Origin: Cyclobacterium qasimii M12-11B
GTDB taxonomy: Bacteria; Bacteroidota; Bacteroidia; Cytophagales; Cyclobacteriaceae
Assembly: GCF_000427295.1 (NCBI RefSeq)
Contig: NZ_ATNM01000152.1
Location: 1 to 40,437, forward strand
DNA length: 40,437 bases
Reading direction: 5' to 3'
Below, one piece after another: positions 18,475-27,386 of the stretch. Position 1 is the stretch's first letter. Each line of letters starts with the position of its first letter. A program made the position numbers and the translations under genes. Below the pieces are notes generated by a model. It saw nothing but the letters and a program-made list of their open reading frames with translations. It was not told where the DNA came from and made no database searches.

Positions 18475-20376
18475 ATGAAAAATACTTTTAGATTGTTTGG
18501 AATTTTTGCCTTTGTTCTTGTATTGAATTCATGTTCAAGTCCCAAAGATGTTCAGGTAACAAGCCCTAATGAAAGGTTCAGATTTGAATTGCTGGTAGAG
18601 GATTCACAGCTTTTTTATCGTGCTTTTTTCGATGATAAAGAGATTGTAGGAAAGTCTATACTTGGCTTTGAGCTTTCTGACACAACTATAAGCACTCAAA
18701 ATCTTAAAATAAAGGAGATTAAAGAAAGTAAAGTGGCAACAGATTGGAAACCTGTTTATGGTGAAAGAAACCTTTACCCAGAGCAATATCATCAATCAAT
18801 CGTTTCTTTTAGTTCGACCGACAAAAAGCAACCTGCCTTCCAACTAAATATAAGGGCCTACAATGAAGGATTGGCCTTCAAATATGCCTTTGAAAATTCA
18901 GGACAAGTTACGATTGATGCAGAACTGACTGAATTTTCCCTGCCTGCAAATTCAGAAGTATGGGTTTCCGAGCAGGCACAAGGAGAAATAACCAAACAAA
19001 AATTAACGTCATTAAACGATAAAGTATTTGAACGACCACTATTGGCGGAGTTGAACGATTCTTTGTTTGTGGCACTTGGTGAGGCTGCCCTTGTGGATTT
19101 TGCAAGAATGAAATTTTCATTGGCCAAAGACAAAACAGCAACCCTCGTTGCCAGTCTAGACAGTGAAGTGGTTTTTGACGGGCCTTTTTCCAGCCCCTGG
19201 AGAACAATCATGGCGGGGAAAACCGCAGGTGAAATACTGGAGAACAATTACCTTATTTTGAGCCTCAATGCCCCAAACGCCATAAAAAACCCGGATTGGA
19301 TAAAACCCGGAAAAGTTATTCGTGAAGTTACTCTCACCACAGATGGAGGAATGGCCTGTGTGGATTTTGCTGTTAAACACAACCTACAATACATTGAGTT
19401 TGATGCCGGATGGTATGGAAATGAATACGATGATTCCTCAGATGCCACCACCATTACGGTGGATCCTAAACGCTCAAAAGGTCCTCTTGATCTTCTTCCA
19501 GTAATTAAGTATGCAGAGAGCAAAGGCATCGGCGTAATCTTATACGTCAATAGAAGGTCCTTAGAAAAACAACTGGATGAAGTACTGCCTATGGCCAAAT
19601 CATGGGGTGTAAAAGGCCTTAAATATGGATTTGTAAATGTTGGTCCCCAGGAATGGACAAGCTGGTTGCATGAGGCAGTTAGAAAAGCAGCTGACCATGA
19701 GCTGATGGTGGACATCCACGATGAATACCGGCCTACAGGTTATTCACGTACCTACCCAAACCTGATGACACAGGAGGGTATTCGTGGGGATGAGGAATCT
19801 CCTGACAATACCACCGTTTTAAAAACCTTGTTTACACGTATGCTGGCAGGAGCAGGCGACCATACCAATTGCTATTTTGCTGAGCGGGTAGACAGTAAAA
19901 TGGGCTCACATGCTTCCCAATTGGCCAAGGCAGTTTGTATTTACAGCCCATGGCAATTCCTTTATTGGTACGATCGTCCGGAAAATTCTCCAGGAGCACA
20001 TAAGGGGGCTGGTAACAGTACCAATTTTATATTGGAAGTGCCTGAATTGACTTTTTTCGACCAAATGCCTACCGTTTGGGATGACACTAAAGTGCTATCC
20101 GGCTACCCAGGAGAACATGCGGTTGTCGCCAGAAAAAGTGGAGAAACCTGGTTTGTAGGGGCACTTAATGGGATGAAGGAAAGAGACAATGAAATCTCAT
20201 TTGAGTTCCTAGACCCAAATCAAGAATACACCGCTACAATTTTCACAGACGATGAAGAAGTGAAAACCCACAGCAGAGTTGCTTTAGAGACAAGAGCCAT
20301 AATGTCAAAGGATGTGATGAATTTCAACTTGGGAAAACACAAGGGTATGGCAATGGTCATAAAAATGGCAAAATAG
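18475..20376 (+). CDS. Glycoside hydrolase family 97 lipoprotein
   Basis: A probable alpha-glycosidase of 633 residues. The signal peptide ends in the lipobox VLNSC (Cys20), so it is lipid-anchored. Residues about 25-275 are the beta-sandwich domain; 280-540 are the (beta/alpha)8 barrel starting at WIKPGKV, with FDAGWYGNEYD; the rest is a small C-terminal beta domain. Conserved acids are Glu417 (DIHDEYRPTG) and Glu434 (MTQEGIRGDE). At the strand where retaining GH97 alpha-galactosidases have the nucleophile Asp, this one reads KYGFV (383-387) with Gly, which fits the inverting or an uncharacterised subgroup. It lies 84 bases after the epimerase. Its glycan is unknown. Confidence 0.9.
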   Translation: MKNTFRLFGIFAFVLVLNSCSSPKDVQVTSPNERFRFELLVEDSQLFYRAFFDDKEIVGKSILGFELSDTTISTQNLKIKEIKESKVATDWKPVYGERNLYPEQYHQSIVSFSSTDKKQPAFQLNIRAYNEGLAFKYAFENSGQVTIDAELTEFSLPANSEVWVSEQAQGEITKQKLTSLNDKVFERPLLAELNDSLFVALGEAALVDFARMKFSLAKDKTATLVASLDSEVVFDGPFSSPWRTIMAGKTAGEILENNYLILSLNAPNAIKNPDWIKPGKVIREVTLTTDGGMACVDFAVKHNLQYIEFDAGWYGNEYDDSSDATTITVDPKRSKGPLDLLPVIKYAESKGIGVILYVNRRSLEKQLDEVLPMAKSWGVKGLKYGFVNVGPQEWTSWLHEAVRKAADHELMVDIHDEYRPTGYSRTYPNLMTQEGIRGDEESPDNTTVLKTLFTRMLAGAGDHTNCYFAERVDSKMGSHASQLAKAVCIYSPWQFLYWYDRPENSPGAHKGAGNSTNFILEVPELTFFDQMPTVWDDTKVLSGYPGEHAVVARKSGETWFVGALNGMKERDNEISFEFLDPNQEYTATIFTDDEEVKTHSRVALETRAIMSKDVMNFNLGKHKGMAMVIKMAK

Positions 20377-20774
20377 AAAACAGAGTAGATAAAGGCTTAT
20401 TATTACCCAGAATCGAAGAAATTTTTAACTAACGAAAAGCCACTAATTTACACCGTGATTTTATCAGTAATGTTGTAGAAAAAAAACAGCAATGCTGATA
20501 AAATCACGATGCATTATTTATTTAATCCAATGGTTTAGGTTTATGCCTTGACCGCAAAAACCACAATCTACATCTGCGTAGAAATACAATTTGTGGATTA
20601 ACTAATCCTCCCCTTTTTTACACTCACAGCTTCTGTTAAAAAAAATCTAAAATTTACGTCTGAACAATTTCAATTATAAAAATAGTTGTATTTTAGACGC
20701 GTAGTAATTAAATACTTACAACATATCTAGGCCTTCAACATTGCTGATTTCGTATTGTGCTTTAGGTACCAATA
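20377..20774. other. 398-base intergenic region before the S41 peptidase
   Basis: No coding frame. It holds hairpin repeat copy 3 (20454-20508), a TCTAC/GTAGA dyad at 20567-20582, and a perfect GGATTA-AC-TAATCC dyad at 20595-20608. The rest is AT-rich and may contain the peptidase promoter, but I see no clear TAnnTTTG element. Confidence 0.5.
20454..20508. repeat. Intergenic hairpin repeat, copy 3 (inverted orientation)
   Basis: Arms 20454-20475 and 20487-20508 pair at 19 of 22 positions and share GATTTTATCAG / CTGATAAAATC. Read on the minus strand, its T-rich loop and arms line up with copies 1 and 2, so it is the same family in the opposite orientation and the best-paired copy. Confidence 0.8.
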
Positions 20775-23004
20775 ATGGCTAGGTTAAAAAAAATGAGCTA
20801 TGAAAAACTTTATTGTATTCCTTTTTTAGTGGCAGCATTTCATTGTCAAGCCCAAAATGATGACAAATTCAATTTTGGCTTTGAAAGTCAGAAAGATAAA
20901 TCCAGCCTTTCAGACGGGTGGTTTAAATGGGGCGATTATAATTTAGCTATAGACAGCCTGGCCTATTCAGGGATAAATGCGGTAAAAATCACCGCTACTG
21001 GTTCTGGCAAATTTGGATGTATTGCCTATCCGATTCCTGCAATTTATTCCGGAAAAACATTAAAGCTTGAAGGATACATGAAAATCAAAAATGTCAAAAA
21101 TGGATTTGCTGGGCTCTTGCTACGAATCGATGGCAAAGAAGGCATTTTAGCATTTGCCAATATGGATGACCAGCAAATAGAGGGAACTAAAGATTGGCAG
21201 AAATACAGCATAACACTCAATTACCCTCAAAAATCAGAGACTATATATGTAGCAGGTATTCTTAGCGGAAAAGGTGAAGCCTGGTTTGATGATTTTAATT
21301 TAACCATCGATGGAGAAAATATTGAAACGTTAACGGAAGCCGAAATTGAAGAGCCTAAGGCAATACTTGATACAGCGTTTGACAAAGGCTCCTTATTGGA
21401 TTTATCTATATTGACGGCCGAAAAAACCGATGACCTTGAATTATTGGGTCGGGTTTGGGGCTTTCTTAAATATCACCATCCTGGAATTGCCAAAGGGAAT
21501 TACAATTGGGACTATGAATTATTTAGATTCTTAACTACTTATATCAAGGCTGAAAATGAGGCGGACAGAAACAAGCTTATTATCGACTGGATTGATTCAC
21601 TGAACCCATTAGAAAACTGTACAGAATGCAAAGAAACTGATGAAAATGCGTTAATCAAGCCAGATCTAAACTGGATTCAAAACCAAGATTCAGCGCTAAA
21701 AGATAAGTTACTCTCTGTTTACAATAACCGTTCACAGGGCCAACACTATTATATAGAATTAACTCCAAGTGTAGGTAACCCGGATTTTATAAATGAAAAT
21801 TCTTACGAAAACATGCCCTATCCTGACGATGGGTTTAGGCTTTTGTCTCTTTTCAGGTATTGGAACATGATCAATTATTTTTTCCCTTATAAACACTTAA
21901 TGGATGCGGATTGGAATATAAAGCTTAAAGAATATATTCCCGTTTTCTTAGATGCAAAAAACGAATTGGAATATGAGCTAGCTGCACTTCAGCTCATAAG
22001 TGATATTCAGGATACACATGCAAACATTTGGGGAGGAGGAGATAAAATTGATGCTTGGAAAGGGTCAAACTTTCCTCCCATAAACCTCAGGTTTATAGAA
22101 AATAAATTAGTAGTCGCAGATTTTTTATAATGAAGAACATAAAGAAATTATTGGTTTAAAAATTGGTGATATTATTACCAAAATAAATGGAAAACCTATA
22201 GAAGAAATCGTAAATGAAAAATCGAAATATTATCCTGCATCCAACTCCGCAGCAAAATTAAGAAATATTTCAATCGATATTTTACGTTCAAATGATGATG
22301 AAGTAAAAATTGATTTCATTTCAGAAGGTGCTAAAGAACAAACTAAAACTCTTAAACTATTCCCAAAAGATAGTCTTGATTATTTCACCTGGTTTAGAAA
22401 AAACAAAGATAGGTCTTATCATTTATTAGAGGATAACATTGGCTATGTTACGCTGGCTACCATAAAACAAGAAGACATCGAAAATATCAAGAAAGATTTT
22501 ACGAACACCAAAGGGATAATTATTGACATTCGCAATTACCCATCCACTTTCGTACCTTTTAGTCTAGGCTCCTTTTTTGTTTCTTCTTCAACACCGTTTG
22601 TAAAATTCACCGTAGGGAATATCGATAACCCTGGTGAATTCTCATTTTCAAAAAATTTAGAAATCCCTAGCATGGGTAAAACATACAAAGGCAAGTTGGT
22701 GGTACTGACTAATGAGTTTTCGCAGAGCCAGGCAGAATATACTGCCATGGCTTTCCGAGCTGGAGACAATACGACAGTTATTGGAAGTACTACAGCAGGA
22801 GCAGATGGAAATGTATCTCCATTATTTTTGCCCGGTGGACTTAAAACAATGATTTCTGGTATTGGAGTATATTATCCAAATAGAGAAGAAACACAACGTA
22901 TTGGAATTGTGCCTGACATTGAGGTAAAACCAAGCATTGAAGGCATTAAAGCTGGTAGGGACGAATTGCTTGAAAGAGCCATAGAAATTATTAGCGAAAA
23001 TTAA
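20775..23004 (+). CDS. S41-family peptidase, exported, frame interrupted
   Basis: A tail-specific-protease-like serine peptidase. The signal peptide ends near CQAQ. Residues about 30-180 look like a carbohydrate-binding-type beta sandwich (ending AWFDDFNLTIDG), followed by a helical domain with LLGRVWGFLKYHHP. The first frame stops at 22130 just after KLVVADF. The next frame carries on without loss: YNEEHKEIIGLKIGDIITKINGKP (PDZ-like), then the peptidase core with NEFSQSQAEY (nucleophile Ser) and STTAGADGNVS. The joint is six T at 22121-22126; five T would make 742 continuous residues. The ATG at 20793 would give a cleaner signal peptide than the one at 20775. trmN6 converges 14 bases downstream. 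Confidence 0.87.
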
Positions 23005-23018
23005 ACCCGGAACAGCAA

Positions 23019-23747
23019 TTAAAAATGCAGCATAAAATCTTTGAGCAAATCAACGTATTCCGAAGTATAGGCATTGGAGGGATCTTTTATGAGCAATGTG
23101 TTTTCCACGATTTTCGCAGGCTTTTTTCTGGATAAAGAAACGATCACTCGGTGGACTTTACTGGTTTCTCGGTCGTGCAAAAAGGTTTGACTGACTGGGT
23201 AAAAACCTTTTTCAGCGCCAATGCCGATAAAAGTTTCCATCTCATTGGGTGGAAGAATTAACCATAATACACCCGCTTCAGTTAATAGGCTGTCAATGCC
23301 CGCCCACAAATCGGTGAAGTTGAGGCCCTGTTCATGCCTGGCCAAATTGATGTTTTGTTTGCTGCTTTGCAGTTGACCACTATAATAAGGGGGATTGGTA
23401 ATGATCAGGTCGTATTGTTGGGTTTCAGTTGTGGCAAAATCCTGAAAGCCTTGATGCTTCACAGTGATGTTAGTTCCCAGCTTATTGGCAGCAACATTTT
23501 TTGTTGCCTGCTCAAAGGCGTCCAAGTCTATTTCCACAGCATCAATATTAGCCGAAGGGTACTTTTGAGCCATCATCAAGGCAAGCACACCTGTACCCGT
23601 ACCAATATCCAGAATGGTATCAGGAATTGACTTTGCCACAGCTAGTGAGCCAAGAACGACCGCATCGGTACTCACCTTCATGGCACATCGGTCCTGTTCT
23701 ATTCTAAACTGCTTGAACTGAAAATAGGTGTTTGCCGTCCTTCTCAT
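23019..23747 (-). CDS. trmN6: tRNA1(Val) adenine(37)-N6-methyltransferase
   Basis: A class I SAM-dependent methyltransferase of the YfiC/TrmN6 group that makes m6A at position 37 of tRNA-Val. AdoMet motif I is LDIGTGTGVLALMMAQ, the acidic ribose-binding loop is DAVEIDLDAFEQA, and the catalytic NPPY reads IITNPPYYSG. The N-terminus FQFKQFRIEQDRCAMKVSTDA is specific to this group. Length 242 is normal. Its ATG overlaps the rnhA stop as TAATG, so it is translated after RNase H. It ends 14 bases from the S41 gene, with no hairpin visible between. Confidence 0.93.
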   Translation of the reverse strand: MRRTANTYFQFKQFRIEQDRCAMKVSTDAVVLGSLAVAKSIPDTILDIGTGTGVLALMMAQKYPSANIDAVEIDLDAFEQATKNVAANKLGTNITVKHQGFQDFATTETQQYDLIITNPPYYSGQLQSSKQNINLARHEQGLNFTDLWAGIDSLLTEAGVLWLILPPNEMETFIGIGAEKGFYPVSQTFLHDRETSKVHRVIVSLSRKKPAKIVENTLLIKDPSNAYTSEYVDLLKDFMLHF

Positions 23748-24204
23748 TATGCTTTTTGCTCTGCTTCATAGCCTTGGTCAGGAGGTAAATTATATCCCAA
23801 AGCCGCTGTTACTGCCAATTCATCGCATCTTTCATTTAAGGGGTTACCAGCATGGCCTTTTACCCACTGAAATTGAGGCTTGAATTTAGTATGTAGGGGA
23901 ATGTATCTTTTCCAAAGGTCTACATTTTTTTGTCCTTGAATCCCTTCTTTTGCCAACCCCATATCCAGCCTTTCTGAACGGAATCAACGACGTATTTACT
24001 ATCCGAATAGATGGTAATTGGCAACCCTTCTACTTTCAAGGCTTCCAAACCACTAATCACCGCCAGCAACTCCATCCGGTTATTGGTGGTCAGGCGAAAC
24101 CCTTCGGAAAGCTCTTTTCTCATGTTCTTATAGAGCAAAATCACCCCATAACCTCCATTTCCAGGATTCCCCTTACTGGCTCCGTCGGTATATATTTTTA
24201 TCAT
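23747..24204 (-). CDS. rnhA: Ribonuclease HI, frame interrupted
   Basis: Cleaves RNA in RNA-DNA hybrids. The four metal-binding acids are all encoded: Asp in YTDGAS, Glu in NNRMELLAV and Asp in YSDSKYV in the first frame, then Asp in NERCDELAV in the second. The first frame breaks at KKGFKDKKM. The second, starting within the same stretch, gives NVDLWKRY...FQWVKGHAGNPLNE. The joint is seven T at 23925-23931 (seven A in the coding strand). Eight would restore KGFKDKKNVDLW and a 152-residue protein, close to E. coli RNase HI. The start is the ATG at 24202-24204. It is coupled to trmN6. Confidence 0.9.
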
Positions 24205-24521
24205 GTCCAATTCAAATTTGGATCAAAAATAGGGTAAATATCTCAAATCGGCCAAAAAGACAACGCAGACTTTAAAGGATTCCATAAGCGCATGAATTAG
24301 CCTTCTCAGAAGAATGATTTATCCCTAATATAACGATTATGTAAGTGCTTTAGCACCTTTACCTTGACAACACAAGCTTTGTAAGCCCAAAGAAAATTAT
24401 TACCCAGAAATAATTTGGAATAATGCCCATTTATTTCGTTTTTAAGAAATAATTAGGCCCAAAAATTAGAACAATTAGGCCAAACAGTGAGCTGAAACAA
24501 ATTATTAGCAATGATTGAAAC
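24205..24521. other. Intergenic region between rnhA and the HNH gene
   Basis: About 317 bases with no coding frame. It contains a GTGCT/AGCAC dyad (24345-24356), a hairpin AAATTATT...AATAATTT (24394-24416) and two direct AATTAGGCC repeats. Divergent promoters are expected here, but none matches the consensus clearly. Confidence 0.5.
24451..24481. promoter_or_regulatory. Direct repeat AATTAGGCC x2, possible operator
   Basis: AATTAGGCC occurs at 24451-24459 and 24473-24481, 22 bases apart (about two helical turns), each followed by AAA. It lies 40-70 bases before the start of the winged-helix/HNH gene, so autoregulation by that protein is possible but only inferred. Confidence 0.35.
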
Positions 24522-25298
24522 ATGAAGAAATACATTTTAAACAAAGCTGAAGAAATAATTTCGCAAACTGAAGAACTTGAATACGAATCCATTTCAGTTC
24601 ACGATTTTCTTACCGAATTTGATTATGCAACGAAGTACTTGCCGAGATTTCTGAAAGTACGTTCTTTTGCCCTCTACATGCTTTTTTTTAAAAGAGCCTA
24701 TTACTCGATCGGAGATAGAAAAATTAAGCTTAAAATATCAGCATTGGGTCAAAATATGCTTTCCAACTTTGGTAATCCCATGTCAAAGGATGTGGTGAAA
24801 AGGGGAATCAATGATTTGGTAAAATTCGGTATTGTAGAAAAATTACACCGACCAGGAAAAATCAATGAGTACATTGTCAAATTGCCCTCAGAAATAAAGG
24901 CCATAAAAAAGCTTATTAAAATAGAAGACAGCATTGAAGAAAGCATTTATGGGGATTCGGAAGACGATATCCTTACAGATAGCAGCAAAAGAAATGAGAT
25001 TTTAAAAAGGGACAATCACAAGTGCTTCTACTGCCTATGCGAACTTAAAGCACCAGATTTCTACCTCAATCATATCCATTCCAAAGCCAATGGTGGCTAT
25101 GACTGGAAATCCAATTTGGTATCTTCTTGCAGAACCTGCAACACAGTGAAAAATGCTGACAGCGTTAATGCCATATTATTGAGTAATCTCAAAAAAGGGC
25201 TGATTTTAAATACGGAATATTTAGAGCAAAAAAGTAAGTTGGATAAATTGAAGGCTGAATATCAAAATGTGAAAGAAAACTTAGGAAATATTCCCTAA
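24522..25298 (+). CDS. Winged-helix protein with C-terminal HNH endonuclease domain
   Basis: A 258-residue protein with two parts. Residues about 35-122 look like a winged helix: LKVRSFALYMLFFKRAYY, then SKDVVKRGINDLVKFGIVEKLHRPG with a wing and strand (INEYIVKLP). An acidic linker follows. Residues 155-210 are an HNH nuclease: zinc Cys168/Cys171 and Cys203/Cys206 with the active-site LNHIHSKANGGYDWKSNLV between (His184 or 186, Asn198). The C-terminus is a helical, probably coiled, tail. The target is not known: it could be a free-standing nuclease, a restriction-type enzyme or a regulated mobile gene. It stands alone with direct repeats upstream and no methyltransferase nearby. Confidence 0.75.
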   Translation: MKKYILNKAEEIISQTEELEYESISVHDFLTEFDYATKYLPRFLKVRSFALYMLFFKRAYYSIGDRKIKLKISALGQNMLSNFGNPMSKDVVKRGINDLVKFGIVEKLHRPGKINEYIVKLPSEIKAIKKLIKIEDSIEESIYGDSEDDILTDSSKRNEILKRDNHKCFYCLCELKAPDFYLNHIHSKANGGYDWKSNLVSSCRTCNTVKNADSVNAILLSNLKKGLILNTEYLEQKSKLDKLKAEYQNVKENLGNIP

Positions 25299-25405
25299 GC
25301 AAGCAAACAGTGTGATTGCAATATTGCATCCATCGAAGAGAGCGCTATTTGGTAGACACTCTTAAAATTGGTCTAGTATATTGACTAGATAACTATTCGA
25401 TCTAG

Positions 25406-25759
25406 TTAATTAAAACACTCCGAATCGGCTGACTTCCAGATCACCTTTTTATCCTCTAAATCCTCGAGCGTATAATTGCCCTCAATCCTATCTCCAGAAC
25501 AATCCTGAATTATTAATGCCCAGTTACATAAAGGGCAACAGCTGGCGAAGTAAAATACCGTCTCTCCATTGTAGGTACCCTGTCCAATATAATTGTATTC
25601 AGACATTTCACCAGATTCATAGGATTGCTGTATGGTATTCAACCATGGTAAATCATTTATAGGATCACTTACACTGCAGGTGTTATCAGGACCATCAAAA
25701 ATATCACATGAAAAACAGATTGATAAACTGAACAAAATTAGATAGGTAAATTTTTTCAT
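25406..25759 (-). CDS. Small cysteine-rich lipoprotein, function unknown
   Basis: A 117-residue protein with a type II signal: a hydrophobic run and lipobox SICFSC, so Cys18 is the likely acylated residue. The mature part has several further cysteines, including the cluster ASCCPLCNW, plus one near each end, suggesting disulfides outside the cytoplasm. I recognise no domain. A dyad ACTAGAT/ATCTAGT (25384-25406) touches the stop codon but lacks a T tract. A CAAATTTA at 25830-25837 reads TAAATTTG on the minus strand, a possible -7 element, without a clear -33 partner. Confidence 0.7.
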   Translation of the reverse strand: MKKFTYLILFSLSICFSCDIFDGPDNTCSVSDPINDLPWLNTIQQSYESGEMSEYNYIGQGTYNGETVFYFASCCPLCNWALIIQDCSGDRIEGNYTLEDLEDKKVIWKSADSECFN

Positions 25760-26075
25760 GAATGAGAATGAATAAATGGAAGATTGATTTGTAACCAGTA
25801 CGACACGAAGTTACTATTCGCTACAATTACAAATTTATATTTTTTAAATATTAGTAAGCTTCACGCATCTACCATTAGGGATGGTTAGCGAAAAGCAACC
25901 CATTATTAACGTTGACTGCAAAAACCCCAGTGATTTTTTGGCAGGAGAAGAAAGGACTTTCGCCAAACGATAAGCCAATCAAACCGCCATTTCTTGACAA
26001 AAGTACTGGTATTCAGCTTGAAGATTGTGAATTAAGTTTTAAATTAACTTTTCTTAATGATACTTTCCAAAGCCC
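25760..26075. other. 316-base intergenic region
   Basis: Divergent space between the lipoprotein (-) and the amidohydrolase (+). No coding frame. ACCAT/ATGGT (25871-25885) and a nested pair GCGAAA...TTTCGC (about 25888-25963) enclosing TGCAAAAA/TTTTTGGCA form possible hairpins. GTGATTTT inside it recalls the dispersed hairpin repeat, but the second arm is not conserved. Confidence 0.4.
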
Positions 26076-27212
26076 ATGAAAAAGCATTTTTACGACACAA
26101 TTCCTCTTTTCCTAATCCTATTTCTAGTAAGCTCCTTAGACAACTCTTTGTTTTCACAGGAAATGGATTTTGAATCCTACAATCCTCAATCCACTCTTGT
26201 GGTACCTGAAAACCCTGTGACAAGGGCAAAATACCCTTTTGTGGATATCCACAGTCACCAATCCAATGTAAATGAGGCACTCATTACGAGATTGATTAAG
26301 GAAATGGATGAGCTGAACATGGCCACCATGGTAAACCTAAGCGGTAAAGGTTCTTCAAGAAATAGAGCTGACAGCGAAGCCCAGGAATACCTCAATTCCA
26401 TGATCCGTCAATTTAATGCCCAAGCACCCGGAAGGTTTATCGTTTTCACGAACTTATCCTTCAGCGGGTTTGGGACCCAGGAATGGAAAGAAAAGGCAGT
26501 AGCTGAACTAGAAGCAGATGTTAAAAATGGAGCCAATGGTTTAAAAATATTCAAAAGCCTGGGTTTAAACGTCAAAGACGTCAATGGTAAAAGGGTACCC
26601 ATCAATCATCCAGATTTGGATGCCATCTGGGCCAAATGTGGAGAACTAGGCATTCCGGTATTGATCCATGCTGCAGATCCTGCCTCCTTTTGGGATCCCA
26701 TGGATGGCAACAACGAACGCTGGCTGGAACTAAAATTACGTCCCAACAGGAAAAGAGCTGCTGACAATCCAGCGCCATTCGAGCAGATCATTGCAGAACA
26801 GCATGCCGTCTTTAAAAAGCATAGCAATACCACCTTTATCAATGCCCACATGGGTTGGATGGCCAATGACCTGGCAAAGGCTGCAAAGCACCTGGATAAG
26901 TATCCAAATGTAAACTTTGGAATAGCAGCTGTTATTGCTGAATTTGGCCGTCAGCCAAAGGCGGCTAAAAAGTTTTTTATCGACTACCAGGACAGAATCC
27001 TTTTTGGGAAAGATTCCTACAACCAGGAAGAGTTTTACACCTATTTCAGGGTCTTGGAAACCGAAGATGAATATTTCCCTTACTACAAGAAATATCATGC
27101 CTATTGGCGCATGTATGGCTTAGGGTTACCGGATGAAGTCCTCAAGAAGGTTTATTATAAAAACGCCTTGCGAATTGTTCCCAATATGGACAAAAGCCTT
27201 TTTCCGGATTGA
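26076..27212 (+). CDS. Exported amidohydrolase (amidohydrolase_2 superfamily)
   Basis: A metal-dependent TIM-barrel hydrolase or decarboxylase-like protein of 378 residues with a signal peptide ending near FSQ (residue 28). Metal ligands by pattern are His59 and His61 (VDIHSHQ), a His in VLIHAADPA, a His in FINAHMGW and a final Asp in LFGKDSYN. LKIFKSLGL on strand 3-4 may carry a Lys near the metal. Exported members occur in Bacteroidota, often with unknown substrates. It stands alone, with 174 bases before the next gene. No partner suggests a pathway. Confidence 0.85.
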   Translation: MKKHFYDTIPLFLILFLVSSLDNSLFSQEMDFESYNPQSTLVVPENPVTRAKYPFVDIHSHQSNVNEALITRLIKEMDELNMATMVNLSGKGSSRNRADSEAQEYLNSMIRQFNAQAPGRFIVFTNLSFSGFGTQEWKEKAVAELEADVKNGANGLKIFKSLGLNVKDVNGKRVPINHPDLDAIWAKCGELGIPVLIHAADPASFWDPMDGNNERWLELKLRPNRKRAADNPAPFEQIIAEQHAVFKKHSNTTFINAHMGWMANDLAKAAKHLDKYPNVNFGIAAVIAEFGRQPKAAKKFFIDYQDRILFGKDSYNQEEFYTYFRVLETEDEYFPYYKKYHAYWRMYGLGLPDEVLKKVYYKNALRIVPNMDKSLFPD

Positions 27213-27261
27213 CCCTATGATTTTTTGATACCTACAAAACACTTAATGACCTTAAAACAAA

Positions 27262-27295
27262 TTTGTTATTCGACTGAATTGAAACATTATATTTG
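27262..27295 (+). promoter_or_regulatory. Bacteroidota-type promoter for the leucine-rich-repeat gene
   Basis: TTTG at 27262-27265 and TATATTTG at 27288-27295 match the -33 TTTG and -7 TAnnTTTG pattern of the Bacteroidota housekeeping sigma factor, with 22 bases between them. The expected start near 27300 leaves a leader of about 85 bases. Confidence 0.5.
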
Positions 27296-27386
27296 ATAAT
27301 AAACTACAGAAATTATTTTTTAATTTTACTTGTTTTAATTTAGTCACTAAAATCAGTGCCTCATTTTTATATTTATAATTTTTTCC

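Noticed and set aside
8343-20376. A complete polysaccharide-utilisation locus
   Set aside because: susCD has its own terminator and no local regulator. The GH97 gene is 5.6 kb beyond, after unrelated genes.
3033-24210. Programmed frameshifting in the four split genes
   Set aside because: There is no shared slippery site, stop or pseudoknot arrangement, and the families are not known to use it.
25384-25406. ACTAGAT/ATCTAGT dyad as a terminator for the lipoprotein gene
   Set aside because: It is AT-rich, touches the stop codon and has no T tract.
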